NCBI GenBank assembly: GCA_964411505.1
Contig: CAYPLH010000009.1
Span: forward strand, 30,554 to 94,553
Length of the DNA stretch: 64,000 bases
Direction: 5' to 3'
Source of the DNA: CAYPLH01 sp964411505
GTDB lineage: Bacteria > Bacillota > Clostridia > CAYPLH01 > DUMO01
Positions 53,488-63,064 of the stretch are shown in pieces. The translations under genes and the position numbers were made by a program. Numbering within the stretch: position 1 is the first letter of the stretch; the number at the start of each line of letters is the position of its first letter. A model generated the notes under the pieces. That model made no database searches, was not told the origin of the DNA, and saw only the letters and a program-made list of their open reading frames with translations.

Positions 53488-55680
53488 TTATGCTCCTTGC
53501 ATTCTGGACATTTTTCTCTGGGCAACAACAAGATCATGGTATAAACCCTTTGCCTTGAAAAGCTCATCGTGTGTGCCAACTTCTACCAGACTTCCATTAT
53601 CAATAATCATTAGTCTATCTGCACTTTTGAGTGTGGATAACCTGTGGGCAATAGCGAAAGTTGTGCGGTTTTTTACAAGCCGCCCAAGAGCCTCCTGAAT
53701 TTTCTGCTCGGTCTCAGTATCGACCGACGCTGTAGCCTCATCCAGTATTAGTATCTTCGGGTCATTGATAATAGCTCTGGCTATTGCAATTCGCTGCCTT
53801 TCACCACCCGATAGCCTTTGCCCCCTTTCTCCCACTTTTGTATCATAGCCATCTGGAAATTTAACAATAAATTCATGTGCATTGGCAATTTTTGCAGCTC
53901 TTATCACATCCTCATATGATGCATCAGACTTAGCATATATAATATTTTCATAAATTGTCCCCGAAAAGAGGAAGGTCTCCTGAAGTACAACGCCAAGCTG
54001 GGATCTGAAATCTTTCTGAGAAAGCTTTTTTATGTCGATGCCATCTATTAGAACTTCACCTTCATCCGCATCATATAAGCGCATGATCAGATTTATAACT
54101 GTTGACTTACCTGCACCGGATCTACCTACAATCCCAATCATTTCACCTTTTTCTACATTTATACTTATATCCTTTAGAACAGGCTCATAAGACTTATACC
54201 CAAAGGTAACACCCCTAAAGGTTACTTTTCCCCTTATCCCATGCTGTATTGGGTTTTCATCATCCTTTATTTCAGGTTCCTCATCTATTACTTCAAATAT
54301 CCTTTCTGCTCCAATCATTGCATTACTGAACCACCGTGGCATAAATCCCAGCCAGCGTAAAGGTTTATATACATAGTTTGCATACATGCAAAACTGAACC
54401 AACTCCCCAATTGACATATTGTTTCCAAGCACGAGCTTTCCACCCATATAAAGAACTAAAAAGTTACCGGCACCAAGAATAAAATTGATTATTGGAAACA
54501 GCGTATTATAGTATTTTTCATTATTTATTGTAACATCGGCATACTCCCTGTTTAATTCGCCGAACCTTTCTATCCCCCTTTTTTCCTGTCCGAAGGCTTT
54601 CACTACCCTTATTCCACTTAATATATCCTGAAGAAAGGAATTTGTCTTATCCCATACTCGTCGTTGAGTCCTGAATTTTCTACCAATAGAAGTTCCAAGT
54701 TTCCGGCATGCTATAGCTACAAACGGAACCGGTATAAATACAAAAAGAGCTAAAAGCCAATTGTTTAAGAAAAGATATATTCCTACTGCGATAAGAAGGA
54801 TTATTTCGTTTACACCCATAGCTCCATGATCCTGAATAAATGACTGTATTTCTCTAGTATCTCCATTAATCCTGTTCATCAGGTCACCTGTTTTTCTTTT
54901 GTCAAGGTACCCCAAAGAAAGTGATTGTATCTTTTTATAAACCATATTTTTAAGATCCATGGACAGAAGTCCACCAATTCGAGCCATTATCCGGCCCCGC
55001 ACCATAACAAGCACAGTGTTTAAGGCAGCACATGCAAAAAGTCCACCCACGAGGAGCAAAATAGATGCAAGCTCCCTTTTTCCCTGAATCAGGTAATCAT
55101 CTACAAGATGCCTGTTTATGAAAGGGGGTATCATTGATAGACCGGTTATCGCCCAAAAAATTGATATAACCAAAAGGTACATATGCCAATGAGGCTTTGA
55201 TATTTTGAAAAGTCTTTTAATTATTTTTATTCTGCTTGTACAAAAAGGACAAATATGTGTTCCCCTGATAAATGCCCTGCCACATTGGGAGCAAACATGA
55301 TCATCTTCTGTTAAAAATATTTTAGGTATTTTTCCTTCTGCAAGTTCATTCAATATCCTGGCCATATACATATATCTTGGCACATGGGTCATTGAGTATC
55401 CCGTAACAGGTTTTAAGGTGCCATCAAAGTTACCTTCAAGCACTCCGCTGCCGGTATATGTTACAGCTTTGTAATTGCTTCCTCTTGATATTTCAAATTC
55501 ATCCTCCAAGCTGCCATTCAACAGAAGAATTATTCTACTTTGTGTTACAACCATCCATCCTTCGGCAAAGTTTCCTTTAAAATCAACGTCATAAGGAATA
55601 CAATATAAAACTTCTTCAGTACCCAGCCGTTTCTCAATGATACCATTCTCTTTCTGCGGCAGTTCAAAAATTAGCTTCAT
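53488..55680 (-). CDS. ABC half-transporter with N-terminal zinc ribbon (DUF1854-associated)
   Basis: 730 residues. A beta-rich N-terminal domain (about 1-125) leads to a zinc ribbon (Cys130, Cys133, Cys144, Cys147), then a six-helix exporter membrane domain and an ATPase with GRSGAGKST, LSGGERQR and ILILDEATASVD, all intact. Half-size, so it must pair; the natural partner is the similar gene at 56254-58563. The combination of such a transporter with a DUF1854 gene is known in proteobacteria, where databases label it cyanophycin-metabolism-associated (from memory). No cyanophycin gene is seen here. ATG after GGAGG. Confidence 0.85.
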   Translation of the reverse strand: MKLIFELPQKENGIIEKRLGTEEVLYCIPYDVDFKGNFAEGWMVVTQSRIILLLNGSLEDEFEISRGSNYKAVTYTGSGVLEGNFDGTLKPVTGYSMTHVPRYMYMARILNELAEGKIPKIFLTEDDHVCSQCGRAFIRGTHICPFCTSRIKIIKRLFKISKPHWHMYLLVISIFWAITGLSMIPPFINRHLVDDYLIQGKRELASILLLVGGLFACAALNTVLVMVRGRIMARIGGLLSMDLKNMVYKKIQSLSLGYLDKRKTGDLMNRINGDTREIQSFIQDHGAMGVNEIILLIAVGIYLFLNNWLLALFVFIPVPFVAIACRKLGTSIGRKFRTQRRVWDKTNSFLQDILSGIRVVKAFGQEKRGIERFGELNREYADVTINNEKYYNTLFPIINFILGAGNFLVLYMGGKLVLGNNMSIGELVQFCMYANYVYKPLRWLGFMPRWFSNAMIGAERIFEVIDEEPEIKDDENPIQHGIRGKVTFRGVTFGYKSYEPVLKDISINVEKGEMIGIVGRSGAGKSTVINLIMRLYDADEGEVLIDGIDIKKLSQKDFRSQLGVVLQETFLFSGTIYENIIYAKSDASYEDVIRAAKIANAHEFIVKFPDGYDTKVGERGQRLSGGERQRIAIARAIINDPKILILDEATASVDTETEQKIQEALGRLVKNRTTFAIAHRLSTLKSADRLMIIDNGSLVEVGTHDELFKAKGLYHDLVVAQRKMSRMQGA

Positions 55681-55715
55681 GAAAACCTCCGTTTATTTAA
55701 TAACAGTTATCAGTT

Positions 55716-56249
55716 TTAAATCAGAGTTTCAATAATTTTTATGCTTTTCGGATCCAGCTTCCGATAATCGGCAATCTCAAACCTGTTCCCATCAACATCA
55801 ATTACCAGATGTCTGGTTTCGCTTATAGATACCAGCCTGTTATGCCTACCCTGTACGGTAAACCTTCTTTCCCCCGAATCGGTAACCACATCCCAGTAAG
55901 AGTATTCAAATTCTTCCTTTATGGAGCGAATTTTTAGAATTGCAGGTACAAAATATCTTCTGGAGAGTTCCTTTTCCATCAATCTTACAGTTTCCGGAGG
56001 AAAATCGTCTATTGATTTGATAAGCCCTATCTCTTTTCCTTTATCATTGAGAACCGATATGTACCGCCTTGCTTCCTTATGTGGAAATGTTCTGTACAGA
56101 TTTACTCTGGCATATACCTCACCGGGCTCAATTTCCAAGGATAAAAAACCGCCTTCAGTTCGATAAAATCTCGCCATGCGTGGCGTTATGTACCTTATAA
56201 TATCAGACTCAGGTATATTTTCTTTCTTCTCAATAGCCAAATTCAACAT
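55716..56249 (-). CDS. DUF1854 family protein
   Basis: 177 residues with the DUF1854 pattern (ARVNLYRTFPHKEARRYISVLNDKGKEIGLIKSIDDFPPETVRLMEKELSRRYFVP, read in parts; YWDVVTDSGERRFTVQGRHNRLV). No membrane segment or signal, so cytoplasmic. It lies 4 bases after one ABC half-transporter gene and 35 bases before the other, and was probably co-translated with them. A TTG at 56261 could start it instead, but the ATG at 56249 is better spaced from GAGGAG. The role is unknown; a transporter accessory or regulator is the simplest reading. Confidence 0.8.
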   Translation of the reverse strand: MLNLAIEKKENIPESDIIRYITPRMARFYRTEGGFLSLEIEPGEVYARVNLYRTFPHKEARRYISVLNDKGKEIGLIKSIDDFPPETVRLMEKELSRRYFVPAILKIRSIKEEFEYSYWDVVTDSGERRFTVQGRHNRLVSISETRHLVIDVDGNRFEIADYRKLDPKSIKIIETLI

Positions 56250-56253
56250 TTTT

Positions 56254-58563
56254 TTATGCAACTCCTCTGATTTTTAATGCTTCCCTCTGCTTTTGTAAAA
56301 GCTTATAATATACGCCCTTTAAAGCAGTCAACTCGCCATGGGTTCCTGCTTCAACAATTTTTCCTTTTTCAATAACTATTAATCTGTCAGCATTTCTCAA
56401 CGTAGACAGCCTATGGGCAATTGCAAAAGTAGTCCTTCCTATAGTAAGTTTTTCCAAAGCTTCCTGTATAAGTCTCTCGGTTTCAGTATCAAGAGATGAT
56501 GTTGCTTCGTCAAGAATAAGTATTCTGGGATTATGCAGTATTGCACGTGCTATCGATATTCTCTGCTTTTCTCCGCCGGAAAGGCTATGATTTCCACTAC
56601 CTACTACCGTATCGTAACCATCAGGCAGTTTCACAATAAAATCATGAGCATTTGCTATTTTGGCAGCCTGGATTATTTCCTTTATGGAAGCATCCGGTTT
56701 TGCAAAAGCAATATTTTCAGCAAGTGTTCCTGAAAAAAGGTAAGTTTCCTGCAATACCATCCCAATTTGCGTTCTCAAATCCGAAATTGAAATATCTTTA
56801 ATATTAACTCCGTCAATCACTATGGAGCCTTCTTCCAAATCATAGAGTCTTGTAATAAGGTTTGTTATAGTTGACTTACCGGCACCCGAATGACCGACAA
56901 GTCCCACCATCTCACCTGCTTTTACCTCAAAATTCAAATTATGAAGTACCGGTTTATTTGGTTCATAGCTGAAGGTTACATTTTTAAGAGCAACTTGACC
57001 CATTATTTCCGGAAGTTTTACTGGATTTTCTGCTTCATTTATGTCAGGAACTGCATCAATAATTTCAAAAATTCTCTCAGCGGAATTCATGCAATCTGAC
57101 CACCATCTCACTATGTTAGTCATAAAATCAATAGGTCCGTATAGCATGGAAAGATATCCGATAAATGTCATCAGAACACCAAAAGATAAGCTTCCATCTA
57201 CAACCTGCCAGCCTCCGAAGCCCCATATTATAAAACCACCAAGCTGCATAGACAGTCCCATAAGCGGAAATATAGTTGACATAAACCGTCCCAGTTTAAG
57301 GTTTATACCGAAGAGTTCGTTGTTAGCTGCATCAAAGCGTTCTACTTCGGACAATTCCCTCCCAAAAGCTTTCACTACTCTGATGCCTGATAATGTATCA
57401 TTTATCAGAGCATTTAGAAATGAGCTTTTTTTAAACCTCCTTGAAAACATAATCCAAAGCTTAGGATAAACACCACGAATGCAGTTAACCAGAATTGGTA
57501 TTGGAATTAGCACTAAAATTGCAAGCTTCCAATTAATACTAACCATGATAAGGCTTATACTAATGATATTTATCAGGTTGAAAATAAAATAGGGTAAACC
57601 ATCCAAAAAAAAGTGCTGAAGCTGCGTAGCGTCCTTATTCACCCTGTTCATAAGACTGCCGGTCTGCTTGTTGCTGAAAAAGCCAAGGGAAAGTTTTTGC
57701 ATGGAAGCAAATATACTGCATTTGATGTCAAAAATTATTTCGGCTGCCAGCTTTGAATTGATCCGCCCCCTTATTATTCCCAGCAATTGGGCGCTTAGCT
57801 GAAGTATGAGCATAATAAATATCGTGCTCCCAATTTGCCCATAATACTTTCCGCCTTCAGTCAGCACCTCATCATATAATATTTTTCCGCTCATATAAGG
57901 AGATGCCAAGCTCATAGTTGAGTTAACCAGCATGCACAGGAGTATAAGTCCCAACTGAAGCTTATGCCTTGATGTAAAAGTTAAAACTCTTACAAACAAC
58001 GCTTTTTTGTTAAGACATCTTGGGCAAATTTTCCTTTCCGGATCAGGATACAGCATTCCACATTTCGGGCATGAGCCTCTTGACCTCTCATCTTTATAGT
58101 CTTCCGGAGTAAGTTCTTTACCTTCTTTAATCTTCGAAAAGAGTTTTGCCAACATACCAAATTTTCGGCTGAATGTATTTGAGTAACAACAGATAATATG
58201 ATCCTCTCCGTTAATTATCGCCGTCAGCATTCCGGTTGATATCATATTTTCAGCTTTAAGCTTCTTAATATTTTGTACAGAATACTCCTTAAATCCGGTC
58301 TCTTTCCACTTCATGGTTCTGTCCTTCAACTCTTTTTTCTCAGATAAAAACCATGTGTTCCGGTGTTCAATATCCTCCCTCCGACCCTCAAAAACCATCA
58401 GATTCTCATCAGTTACCAAAATCCAAGTTTCACAAAAATCACCTTCATGTGAAAGGTCTGCCCAGGCGGATAGCCGTATATTTTCAGCCACAACTCCCTT
58501 TTTCCCAAGTATATTTATTATGTAGTCAGGTAACTTGTCTATTTGTCCCAGTAAAATCACCAT
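56254..58563 (-). CDS. ABC half-transporter with N-terminal zinc ribbon (partner)
   Basis: 769 residues, same architecture as the gene at 53488: N-terminal beta domain (about 1-150), zinc ribbon (Cys165, Cys168, Cys180, Cys183), six-helix exporter domain, ATPase with GHSGAGKST, LSGGEKQR and ILILDEATSSLD. Both partners keep catalytic residues, so the expected heterodimer has two active sites. The N-terminal domains differ clearly in sequence between partners. ATG after AAAGGAA. Confidence 0.85.
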   Translation of the reverse strand: MVILLGQIDKLPDYIINILGKKGVVAENIRLSAWADLSHEGDFCETWILVTDENLMVFEGRREDIEHRNTWFLSEKKELKDRTMKWKETGFKEYSVQNIKKLKAENMISTGMLTAIINGEDHIICCYSNTFSRKFGMLAKLFSKIKEGKELTPEDYKDERSRGSCPKCGMLYPDPERKICPRCLNKKALFVRVLTFTSRHKLQLGLILLCMLVNSTMSLASPYMSGKILYDEVLTEGGKYYGQIGSTIFIMLILQLSAQLLGIIRGRINSKLAAEIIFDIKCSIFASMQKLSLGFFSNKQTGSLMNRVNKDATQLQHFFLDGLPYFIFNLINIISISLIMVSINWKLAILVLIPIPILVNCIRGVYPKLWIMFSRRFKKSSFLNALINDTLSGIRVVKAFGRELSEVERFDAANNELFGINLKLGRFMSTIFPLMGLSMQLGGFIIWGFGGWQVVDGSLSFGVLMTFIGYLSMLYGPIDFMTNIVRWWSDCMNSAERIFEIIDAVPDINEAENPVKLPEIMGQVALKNVTFSYEPNKPVLHNLNFEVKAGEMVGLVGHSGAGKSTITNLITRLYDLEEGSIVIDGVNIKDISISDLRTQIGMVLQETYLFSGTLAENIAFAKPDASIKEIIQAAKIANAHDFIVKLPDGYDTVVGSGNHSLSGGEKQRISIARAILHNPRILILDEATSSLDTETERLIQEALEKLTIGRTTFAIAHRLSTLRNADRLIVIEKGKIVEAGTHGELTALKGVYYKLLQKQREALKIRGVA

Positions 58564-58705
58564 CCGATTCCTTTTTAAATCCAGCTCTTACTCTTTTTTT
58601 ATTATATGATTATTTCCCTGTTACGTCATTTCTTCCTCTATGCAGGCTTGCCGGCTGAAGTGTGTTACACCCCAGCGGGAACCAAATGTTTGTTTTGTTG
58701 TAGTA

Positions 58706-60751
58706 TTATTTGCGTTCACTTGATTTATTTGCTTCCATAAACTTTTCACGCCATTCTAGTCCGTCCAGAGCTGTCAGGAACTGCTGACCCAATCTCTTAC
58801 CATAGCTGGTTCCTCCTGCATAAGATTGGTGGTAAACAGAACCCATAAATACCTTATCTCCATATTCAATAAATTGAGCATCATCAAAATGCATACCAAT
58901 CCAGTAATATACCGGTGAAATCAGATTTGCAGTATCAGTGTAAGGTCCTGTATCAGAGGATGCATTGTTCTTTTTGGTAAAATTGCGGAACAATCCATAT
59001 CCGGTACCATTATAATCCTCTATCCAGTAAGGCTTCCCTATATTGGGGTCAGCATACCCTGCATCCACAACTTTACATCCATCAGGACCTGTATCGATCA
59101 TCCATCCAAAGACATCCTTAAGAGCATTGGGAATAGTAGTCCAGTTATCTTCCGGCCAGTAAGTATCACCTGCAAACGCATACCATTCTATAAGCGCAGT
59201 GCCAATAAGCCCCATATAAAATGACTGTGTCCTGTCTGAATCATATCTTATCTGATACAAATGGTTTTCAAGGTACTCAACATATTTGCTGACCTTTTCC
59301 TCATTCCGTTTTCCATCAAGCTTTTCAGCCCATGTATGTGCCTGCAGCCAGTAGGACATTTCACGGATCCATGATGATTTTGCAAATTCAGGATGTGATA
59401 CAGGATCTCCTGTTCCTACCTGTCGTCCGTCTCTCAGCATAATAAGAGCATCATAGGATAGCTGATCTTTGGTTTCCATATAGTGGTAATATAATCCCTT
59501 GGAAAATCTTCTCCAGTCCTCAACAACACCATTTTTGGGAATCACGTAACCGTCACGTACAACCTCTATGCTGCGCTCTATGTAACCTTCCACATTATCC
59601 AGATATTCCTTTGCTTGCTCATTATCCAGCTTAGCAATGGCGTAATCACGTATCTGCTGGTGTACACGAATTCCGTCATAATAAAAGCTGTCCTGGTGCG
59701 TTTGATTCTTTTGCGCTTCACCGACTGCTTTTGCATGATACATCATGTCCTCTTCAAACCTTTTAATTGCCTGTTCAAACTTTGAAAGCGTTGAGGCTTC
59801 TTCACCTTCATTACTTACAGCATCTGAAGAGTCAGCCCCAACAGCAGCAAGCAATTCCACCTTACCGATACGGGGAACAATTACGCTCATGCCAAAAGCT
59901 GGTCGTCCTGTGTCGGTAATTCTGGAATCAGCTGAGTCTTCTATATTTTGGAATACATTCATCCTTTTACCATCTGATATGGTTACCCATGCATTAAGGA
60001 TCACCACATCGCCTTCGGTAACTGCCTCAATTTCCATTTTTACAGATGTTGCCGCTCCAATATTATTATTGATCGCAAAGTTTGGTTCCGAAGCTAATAC
60101 AGTAACTTTTCCAGCGTTAGTCCTTCGAAGGGTCAGTCCGGGATTACTGCCTCGCAGCTCCAAGTCATAAACAGTCTCGGTACCTCTTAGTTTCCCATCG
60201 TGACGCACCCCTACAAACAGATGAAACCATTCTTTTGTGCCACCAAGTGTCGCATCGGATATTGCCGCACGGTAGTTGCTGCTTTCAGGCGTAACGTCCG
60301 GTGTTGCCCACCATGCAACATTACCATCAGGATCCAAAGGGAAATGGAGTCTTCCACTTGACGCTTCCACTGCGCCATCCTTAACATCAGAACCGCTGTA
60401 TGTATGCCCTGAAGATGAAGTATGTTCACTTAAGGTATAATCCTTATCACTGTTAAAATCATCCCAAAACATTTCATCCTCCTGTTTTTGAGGAACTGTT
60501 ACGTTATCCTCTTCATTGTTTTTACTTTCTTCTCCTTTATTATCTTCCATGGTACTCTGCTCAGCATCCTCGCTTTCTGTAGAATTTGCTCCGCTCGTGC
60601 CCACGGTACTCTGCGTACTGCTCGGATTCTGTAAATCACCACCTTTGTCGCACCCCGGTAAAAAGAATATTGACGAAACAATTGAAAGGATAAGCAGCAT
60701 TACAGCGAGCCTAATATTGAACCTTTTTTTGAACTTTAATAATTTATACAT
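58706..60751 (-). CDS. Lipoprotein with lectin-like and helical-toroid regions, function unknown
   Basis: 681 residues. Signal peptide and lipobox (FFLPGC, Cys34), an S/T/E/N-rich linker (about 38-90), then a beta-rich region (about 92-305: FWDDFNSDKDYTL, VAWWATPDV, EWFHLFVGVRHDG, YDLELRGSN) that resembles a LamG/concanavalin-type sugar-binding fold. The C-terminal part (about 315-680) is mostly helical with aromatic-rich motifs (WRRFSKGLYYHYMETKDQ, SSWIREMSYWLQAHTWAEKL, PVYYWIGMHFDDAQF) suggestive of an alpha/alpha toroid, as in glycan lyases and hydrolases. I recognise no named family. A broken paralogue is at 63065-63955. Start ATG at 60751 after AAAGGAGG. Confidence 0.7.
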   Translation of the reverse strand: MYKLLKFKKRFNIRLAVMLLILSIVSSIFFLPGCDKGGDLQNPSSTQSTVGTSGANSTESEDAEQSTMEDNKGEESKNNEEDNVTVPQKQEDEMFWDDFNSDKDYTLSEHTSSSGHTYSGSDVKDGAVEASSGRLHFPLDPDGNVAWWATPDVTPESSNYRAAISDATLGGTKEWFHLFVGVRHDGKLRGTETVYDLELRGSNPGLTLRRTNAGKVTVLASEPNFAINNNIGAATSVKMEIEAVTEGDVVILNAWVTISDGKRMNVFQNIEDSADSRITDTGRPAFGMSVIVPRIGKVELLAAVGADSSDAVSNEGEEASTLSKFEQAIKRFEEDMMYHAKAVGEAQKNQTHQDSFYYDGIRVHQQIRDYAIAKLDNEQAKEYLDNVEGYIERSIEVVRDGYVIPKNGVVEDWRRFSKGLYYHYMETKDQLSYDALIMLRDGRQVGTGDPVSHPEFAKSSWIREMSYWLQAHTWAEKLDGKRNEEKVSKYVEYLENHLYQIRYDSDRTQSFYMGLIGTALIEWYAFAGDTYWPEDNWTTIPNALKDVFGWMIDTGPDGCKVVDAGYADPNIGKPYWIEDYNGTGYGLFRNFTKKNNASSDTGPYTDTANLISPVYYWIGMHFDDAQFIEYGDKVFMGSVYHQSYAGGTSYGKRLGQQFLTALDGLEWREKFMEANKSSERK

Positions 60752-60823
60752 TTTCCCCCTCCTTTTGATAGTCACATCTATTGATAATTATAGTTTTTAA
60801 TTCCATCGCCGATCATATTTACT

Positions 60824-62656
60824 TCACTCCACATTAACCCATACCGGGCTGGACCATGCCATTGAAACCCACCCAATGGGCTCCTGTGTTATCCTGGCAT
60901 AGTATATTGTATTTGTTTCAACTACATCCTCCAGTCCATAATCCGCATCCCATGCATTTTTACCGGGATAAAACGAGAGTATTGATTCAAATCTTAGGTC
61001 TATGCCTTCGCGGTACCTTAGTAGTTCTACCTTTAAAAGCTTATCCGTTCCCCAAACGCTAACCTTAAGATTCAATCTGTTTCCTTTTACCCGGTTTATT
61101 TCAGAACCCATACTGTGCCCGTCTACAAAGAAATCCAGTAAGATTCGCTCACCCGTAGTCGCGTAGCATTTCCTGTCTGCTAATGCATCAAAAACAGCCT
61201 CTCTGCCTAATTCATCAGCCCATACTGCAGCTATGCCTCCACGTGTTCTGCCTCCCTGTCCCGAATGTTCATCGGAAGAAGCTATTACACCCATTCTTCT
61301 TCCCTTTATCCAATAATCCTGCGCGTAGTGTGGTCCGGGAGTCGATACATTGGCACGACGCTCTGGTCTTCTCATCCTGTTGTATTCATAGGCCAATATA
61401 TGCTGTGGACAATAAACTTCACTTTGTCCATGATGAGAATATATTTCCATTACCGGTCTTAACCCATAATCTTCATGAGCATCGATATTTACTGCAGCAG
61501 TATCTGTTTCCTGTTCAAGGTTCCCAAAACAAATTCCTGTATGGTGAGGAATTAACATAACCTCCTTTCTGCAGCATGCTTTGATACCTTCCATTATGCT
61601 GCCGGGATTTTTCAGGTATTCACTTTCCTCTAAAGCGGCAAAATTTCTGAACAATTCAATATTTCTGAAATAAATATTGTGATGACCTGTCATAACCTTT
61701 GGATTTCTTTCATCAGCAGGTATGGTAACAAATCTTCCTTTTTCATTAGCATCCTCAGCCCATTTAATTAACATGTCATATCCCACGTTGCCGATGGAGT
61801 TATAGTGATCAGCAACAGCTGCAAAATCAAGCCCGCTTACATCTCTCGCATAGGTATAAGGATCACTTCCCTCTGCGTCACAGGATAGCTTGGAGTGAAT
61901 GTGAGTATCTCCCCAGTAGGGTCCCGAAACTCCTTCCTTAATACGAACTGCATTTGAAACAGAATCCCTTATCTTAAAGCGGTATATTCCTTCCTTTAAA
62001 ATGGATACCGGAACTCTGACACATCCTTCAAAATTCAACCCCTCAGCTACCAGCTCTCCGGGCAGCATATAAAGCTTTTCGCCGGAAAATTTTGTCTTTG
62101 AACAGTTGTCGTTCTTATCCAGAGAAACAATAAGAACATCAAATTTTTGTCCGGGCTGCACTCCTGATGGCACAATAACACGAAGTCGTTCAGCCTCTAA
62201 GGGCAAAACTCTGAGCTTGGGTTTAGTTTCCGGTTCCTCTCCCTTTAAGCTTATCCATACTTCATCCACTTCCGCCACATCCGGTGCAAAGGTATTGGCA
62301 TAGACAAAATTGATATCGCAGCCTGCAGGAACTGTTCCTTTAATAAGCCTGCCCGTAATAAGCCTCCCATGCCTTGCCGCTCCTTTGGTGAAAGGGTAGC
62401 CTCTGCGCTTTATATTCACTTCAAATTCAACACCTTGAACCCCTGAGAAAACCTTTATAAAATGACTTTTCTCACAGGCTTCTGATTGGAATCCCCGGGT
62501 GAAGCTGGGTCCTGAAATTAAAGACCAGCTGTTTGGAAACTGAAACTCAATGGTATCCCCAACCTCAAGGGTCTGCGAAGAAGACGCTGCAATACGTACT
62601 TCGCAACTTTCCCCAACTGTAAAAACATCTTTTTCCAGTCTGACTTGAACACTCAT
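60824..62656 (-). CDS. DUF3604 family PHP-like protein (second copy)
   Basis: About 610 residues. N-terminal beta region (about 1-255), then PHP-like motifs GPYWGDTHIHSKLSCDAEGSDPYTYAR (read in parts), GLDFAAVADHYN, LIPHHTGICFGN, MEIYSHHGQSEVY, ASSDEHSGQGGRTRGG and RKCYATTGERILLDF. It keeps the classical DTHIHS and ADH metal motifs more fully than the copy at 47154. No signal peptide. First gene of an operon with the toroid lipoprotein and the ABC/DUF1854 set. I use the ATG at 62656, 11 bases from AGGAG; a GTG at 62668 abuts it. Confidence 0.78.
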   Translation of the reverse strand: MSVQVRLEKDVFTVGESCEVRIAASSSQTLEVGDTIEFQFPNSWSLISGPSFTRGFQSEACEKSHFIKVFSGVQGVEFEVNIKRRGYPFTKGAARHGRLITGRLIKGTVPAGCDINFVYANTFAPDVAEVDEVWISLKGEEPETKPKLRVLPLEAERLRVIVPSGVQPGQKFDVLIVSLDKNDNCSKTKFSGEKLYMLPGELVAEGLNFEGCVRVPVSILKEGIYRFKIRDSVSNAVRIKEGVSGPYWGDTHIHSKLSCDAEGSDPYTYARDVSGLDFAAVADHYNSIGNVGYDMLIKWAEDANEKGRFVTIPADERNPKVMTGHHNIYFRNIELFRNFAALEESEYLKNPGSIMEGIKACCRKEVMLIPHHTGICFGNLEQETDTAAVNIDAHEDYGLRPVMEIYSHHGQSEVYCPQHILAYEYNRMRRPERRANVSTPGPHYAQDYWIKGRRMGVIASSDEHSGQGGRTRGGIAAVWADELGREAVFDALADRKCYATTGERILLDFFVDGHSMGSEINRVKGNRLNLKVSVWGTDKLLKVELLRYREGIDLRFESILSFYPGKNAWDADYGLEDVVETNTIYYARITQEPIGWVSMAWSSPVWVNVE

Positions 62657-62827
62657 TTTGGCAAACACTCCTATCCTCTTATAATCAGCCTTACCATAGC
62701 TGCAACACTACTATTGTTTTGAAAAGCTGAATTATTTATTTAAAACTATTTAAAACACCGCACTTATTAAGAATGGACATTTTATTCAATAATTCTGTAA
62801 GCAGAATCAACAGTCTCCATAGATGCA

Positions 62828-62907
62828 ATTTTATCCAATAACTTTACCCATATCAAGTTCACTTTTCATTGAAAAGTGAACTAATAAGCGAACTTTCAAG
62901 TGAACTT
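62828..62907 (-). promoter_or_regulatory. Promoter of the second DUF3604 operon with four AAGTGAACTT operators
   Basis: -35 TTGATA (62851-62856), 17-bp spacer, -10 TAAAAT (62828-62833). AAGTGAACTT overlaps the -35 box (62855-62864). Upstream are AAGTGAACTA (62874-62883), AAGCGAACTT (62886-62895) and AAGTGAACTT (62898-62907) in the opposite orientation at a 12-base period. The first two also form a perfect 12-bp hairpin. This shares AAAAGTGAACTTGATAT with the promoter at 53279-53315. Confidence 0.72.
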
Positions 62908-62970
62908 TTACACGATTTGTATACTTTTTATTAAGTCAAGCTGGAAAGCCACTGGTAAGAGACGCAAACA

Positions 62971-62992
62971 GGACGGTTTTAGAAAACCATCC
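62971..62992 (-). terminator. Hairpin after the broken lipoprotein paralogue
   Basis: GGATGGTTTT pairs with AAAACCGTCC on the minus strand (one G-U pair), 73 bases past the stop at 63065. It separates that gene from the operon promoter downstream. The remaining part of the 408-base spacer is the operator array. Confidence 0.5.
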
Positions 62993-63064
62993 CGTTTATA
63001 TATTTTCTCATACTAAAAACAAGTAATCTTGATACTTGGATTATTGAGGCTGTGACCTCTCCTA

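Noticed and set aside
62855..62907. Hairpin near the DUF3604 promoter read as a terminator
   Set aside because: It overlaps the -35 box and extends upstream of it, and consists of operator-like repeats, so a regulatory array is the better reading.
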